Source of the DNA: Gammaproteobacteria bacterium
GTDB lineage: Bacteria > Pseudomonadota > Gammaproteobacteria > Pseudomonadales > Pseudohongiellaceae
Length of the DNA: 64,000 nucleotides
NCBI GenBank assembly: GCA_021773355.1
Contig: JAJFKE010000011.1
Span: 124,001-188,000, forward strand
Reading direction: 5' to 3'
Shown one piece after another: positions 62,282 through 64,000 of the stretch (its first letter is position 1; each line of letters opens with the position of its first letter). The translations under genes were made by a program, and so were the position numbers. Under the pieces are notes generated by a model. It ran no database searches, was not told where the DNA came from, and worked only from the letters and a program-made list of their open reading frames with translations.

Positions 62282-63637
62282 TTGAATACCAAAAGCATTA
62301 TTGAAGCCGATCTATTGATACAGGCAAAATGGATAATTCCAGTGCGTCCGCAAGGTGTGGTTTTTAAAGATCATTGCCTTGCCATACGGGCTAATAAAAT
62401 TGTCGCAATATGCCCCGCTGAAGAAGTGACAACAAGCATCAATGCAGCAGAAAAAATGCTACTCGACAGCCATGCGCTTATTCCAGGCTTGATCAATGCA
62501 CATGGTCATTCCCCGATGTCCCTATTACGGGGCATAGCGGACGATATTTCCTTGTCGGAATGGCTGGAAGATTCGATTTGGCCACTTGAAGCAAAGTTCG
62601 TATCGGAGAAGTTCGTTCGCCATGGCGCAAACCTTGCCATAGCCGAAATGATTCGTTCAGGAACAACTTGTTTCGCTGACATGTACTTCTATCCTGAGCA
62701 AGTTGCAAGATCGGCACTTGCAGCGAACATACGTGTGCAGCTCGCCAGCCCGGTTCTGGACTTCCCCACGGTCTGGGCTCAAGATGCCGAGGAGTACATC
62801 TCGAAAGCGACAAGGCTTCATGACGATTATAGGCATAGCGAGCTGATTCACACCGCGTTTGGGCCTCATGCCCCTTACACTGTGTCTGATGCCCCTCTTC
62901 TAAAGCTTTCAACGCTAGCCGAAGAGATGGATATACCTATACATATGCATCTCCATGAAACCGCCAAAGAAGTATCCGATGCCGTGGCAGCAGATGGGCG
63001 TACTCCGATTGCACGACTGAAGCAGCTGGGCCTGTTAAGCCCCAGGCTGGTATGTGTCCATAGCACCGAACTTTCAGATGAAGATATTGCAATGCTGGCT
63101 GAGGCGGGCTGCCATGTGGTGCACTGCCCGGAATCGAATCTAAAACTTGCAAGTGGATTTTGCGAGGTGGGCAAGCTAAGCAAAGCCGGCATCAATGTAG
63201 CTCTCGGTACTGATGGCTGTGCCAGCAATAACGATTTGGACATGTTTTCGGAAATGCGAACAGCCGCACTGCTTGCCAAAGCCGTAGCTGCAGACGCGAG
63301 TGCGCTGCCTGCCCAACAAGCCCTGGAGATGGCCACCATTAATGGTGCCCAGGCACTGGGACTGGATGCGCAAATTGGTAGCCTGGAAATTGGTAAATAC
63401 GCCGACATCGCCGCCATCAATCTGGACGCATTAAATAGTATGCCGACATTCAATCCTGTTTCACAATTGGTTTATGCCACCCAGGCATCGCAGGTTTCTC
63501 ATGTGTGGTGTGCTGGTCAGCTTCTGCTTGAAGAGGGAGAATTCACTAGTCTTGATGTGCACGCGATCAGAACCGATACCGAGCATTGGCGAAACAAAAT
63601 TGCGGCCGCGTCCCAGTTGCGCACCCAACCTGGATAA
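62282..63637 (+). CDS. mtaD: 5-methylthioadenosine/S-adenosylhomocysteine deaminase MtaD
   Basis: Amidohydrolase (TRZ/ATZ group) that deaminates methylthioadenosine in methionine salvage. The start is a TTG with GAGGA a few bases upstream, giving 451 residues. Metal ligands appear in NAHGHSPM (HxH), MHLHETAKE, VHSTELSD and GTDGCASNND. Length and motif spacing match P. aeruginosa MtaD. In Pseudomonas mtnA lies between gyrA and mtaD; here it is absent. The next gene starts directly after its stop codon. Confidence 0.92.
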   Translation: MNTKSIIEADLLIQAKWIIPVRPQGVVFKDHCLAIRANKIVAICPAEEVTTSINAAEKMLLDSHALIPGLINAHGHSPMSLLRGIADDISLSEWLEDSIWPLEAKFVSEKFVRHGANLAIAEMIRSGTTCFADMYFYPEQVARSALAANIRVQLASPVLDFPTVWAQDAEEYISKATRLHDDYRHSELIHTAFGPHAPYTVSDAPLLKLSTLAEEMDIPIHMHLHETAKEVSDAVAADGRTPIARLKQLGLLSPRLVCVHSTELSDEDIAMLAEAGCHVVHCPESNLKLASGFCEVGKLSKAGINVALGTDGCASNNDLDMFSEMRTAALLAKAVAADASALPAQQALEMATINGAQALGLDAQIGSLEIGKYADIAAINLDALNSMPTFNPVSQLVYATQASQVSHVWCAGQLLLEEGEFTSLDVHAIRTDTEHWRNKIAAASQLRTQPG

Positions 63638-64000
63638 ATGAATAGAATTATGGAAAACGTCGACGAAGTTGAAATCCGAAAATTTGAAAGCCTGGCTGCT
63701 CGTTGGTGGGATCCTGACAGCGAATTCAAACCCCTGCATCAGATAAATCCACTGCGCATGAGCTACATCAGCAGAATAATAAACCCGGCTGGGAAAAAAA
63801 TACTCGATGTGGGCTGTGGAGGTGGCATTCTGGCTGAGGCGATGGCCCATCATGGAGCCCAGGTAACCGCTATAGACATGGCTGATGCCTCTCTCTCGGT
63901 GGCGAAACTGCATCAACTCGAAAGCAAACTTGATATCGATTATCAAAAATCCTCAGCGGAACTGTTTGCAGAAAATCATCCAGGGCAATTTGATCTGGTG
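63638..64000 (+). CDS. ubiG: Ubiquinone biosynthesis O-methyltransferase UbiG, 3'-truncated
   Basis: S-adenosylmethionine-dependent methyltransferase for two O-methylations in ubiquinone synthesis. Its 121 visible codons run off the window. EIRKFESLAARWWDPDSEF is the UbiG-specific N terminus and KILDVGCGGGILAEAMA the methyltransferase motif I. The first ATG at 63638 directly follows the mtaD stop codon; a second ATG at 63650 (MENVDEVE) is also possible. mtaD-ubiG is a conserved pair in Pseudomonas. Confidence 0.93.
   Translation, partial: MNRIMENVDEVEIRKFESLAARWWDPDSEFKPLHQINPLRMSYISRIINPAGKKILDVGCGGGILAEAMAHHGAQVTAIDMADASLSVAKLHQLESKLDIDYQKSSAELFAENHPGQFDLV

Noticed and set aside
62493-63946. 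Minus-strand genes opposite mtaD and ubiG
   Set aside because: mtaD has all its metal-binding motifs and ubiG its methyltransferase motif on the plus strand; the opposite frames show no family features.

Overview
The window looks like chromosomal DNA of a Gammaproteobacterium related to the Pseudomonas/Cellvibrionales/OMG side of the class. This is inferred from gene content: a TyrA-AroA fusion, smc-zipA-ligA in a row, thrS-infC-rpmI-rplT-pheS-pheT-ihfA-merR in a row, and gyrA-pheA-tyrA/aroA-cmk-rpsA-ihfB in the order known from Pseudomonas, with mtaD-ubiG on the other side of gyrA. Nearly all of it is dense core genome. I see no transposon, prophage or CRISPR array.

Layout. 1-9.8 kb: the end of an alanine transaminase gene (alaA), then a leftward series fadB-fadA-ttcA-yheU-tusA-exonuclease-pdxB, then a secreted polysaccharide deacetylase and a Bax-type glucosaminidase. 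10-21.6 kb: bolA, a YlqF-type GTPase, an M16C zinc protease, a candidate sigma-E-type small RNA, a cation diffusion facilitator, a three-gene 2-oxoacid:ferredoxin oxidoreductase operon with a GltD-like flavoprotein, and djlA. 21.7-29.8 kb: smc-zipA-ligA followed by a lytic transglycosylase lipoprotein. 29.8-36.5 kb is the most accessory-looking part: an outer-membrane-like protein, a very large secreted Ser/Thr/Ala-rich protein, a WecA-like sugar-phosphate transferase, a glycine-zipper lipoprotein, a lone ribbon-helix-helix antitoxin-like gene, and a tRNA-Pro gene with 112-bp tandem repeats that each carry its 5' half.

36.5-46 kb: translation and repair genes (merR, ihfA, pheT, pheS, rplT, rpmI, infC, thrS, tRNA-Val, uvrB, tRNA-Asn). 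46.5-53.4 kb: a cyclophilin, an O-antigen remnant (WbpM-like dehydratase and WbpL-like transferase), comEA-like, pyrF, lapB, lapA and ihfB. 53.6-64 kb: rpsA, cmk, tyrA-aroA, pheA, gyrA and, divergently, mtaD and the start of ubiG. Relative to Pseudomonas, serC, hisC and mtnA are absent from this block and pheA has no chorismate mutase domain.

The most rewarding things to follow up are the candidate small RNA at about 14590-14690 (sigma-E-like promoter, hairpin, CU-rich single strand, intrinsic terminator), the tRNA-Pro half-gene repeats, the perfect 15-bp hairpin terminator inside the infC-rpmI operon, and the aerobic-lineage oxidoreductase operon. All statements come from reading the sequence; no database search or folding program was run.
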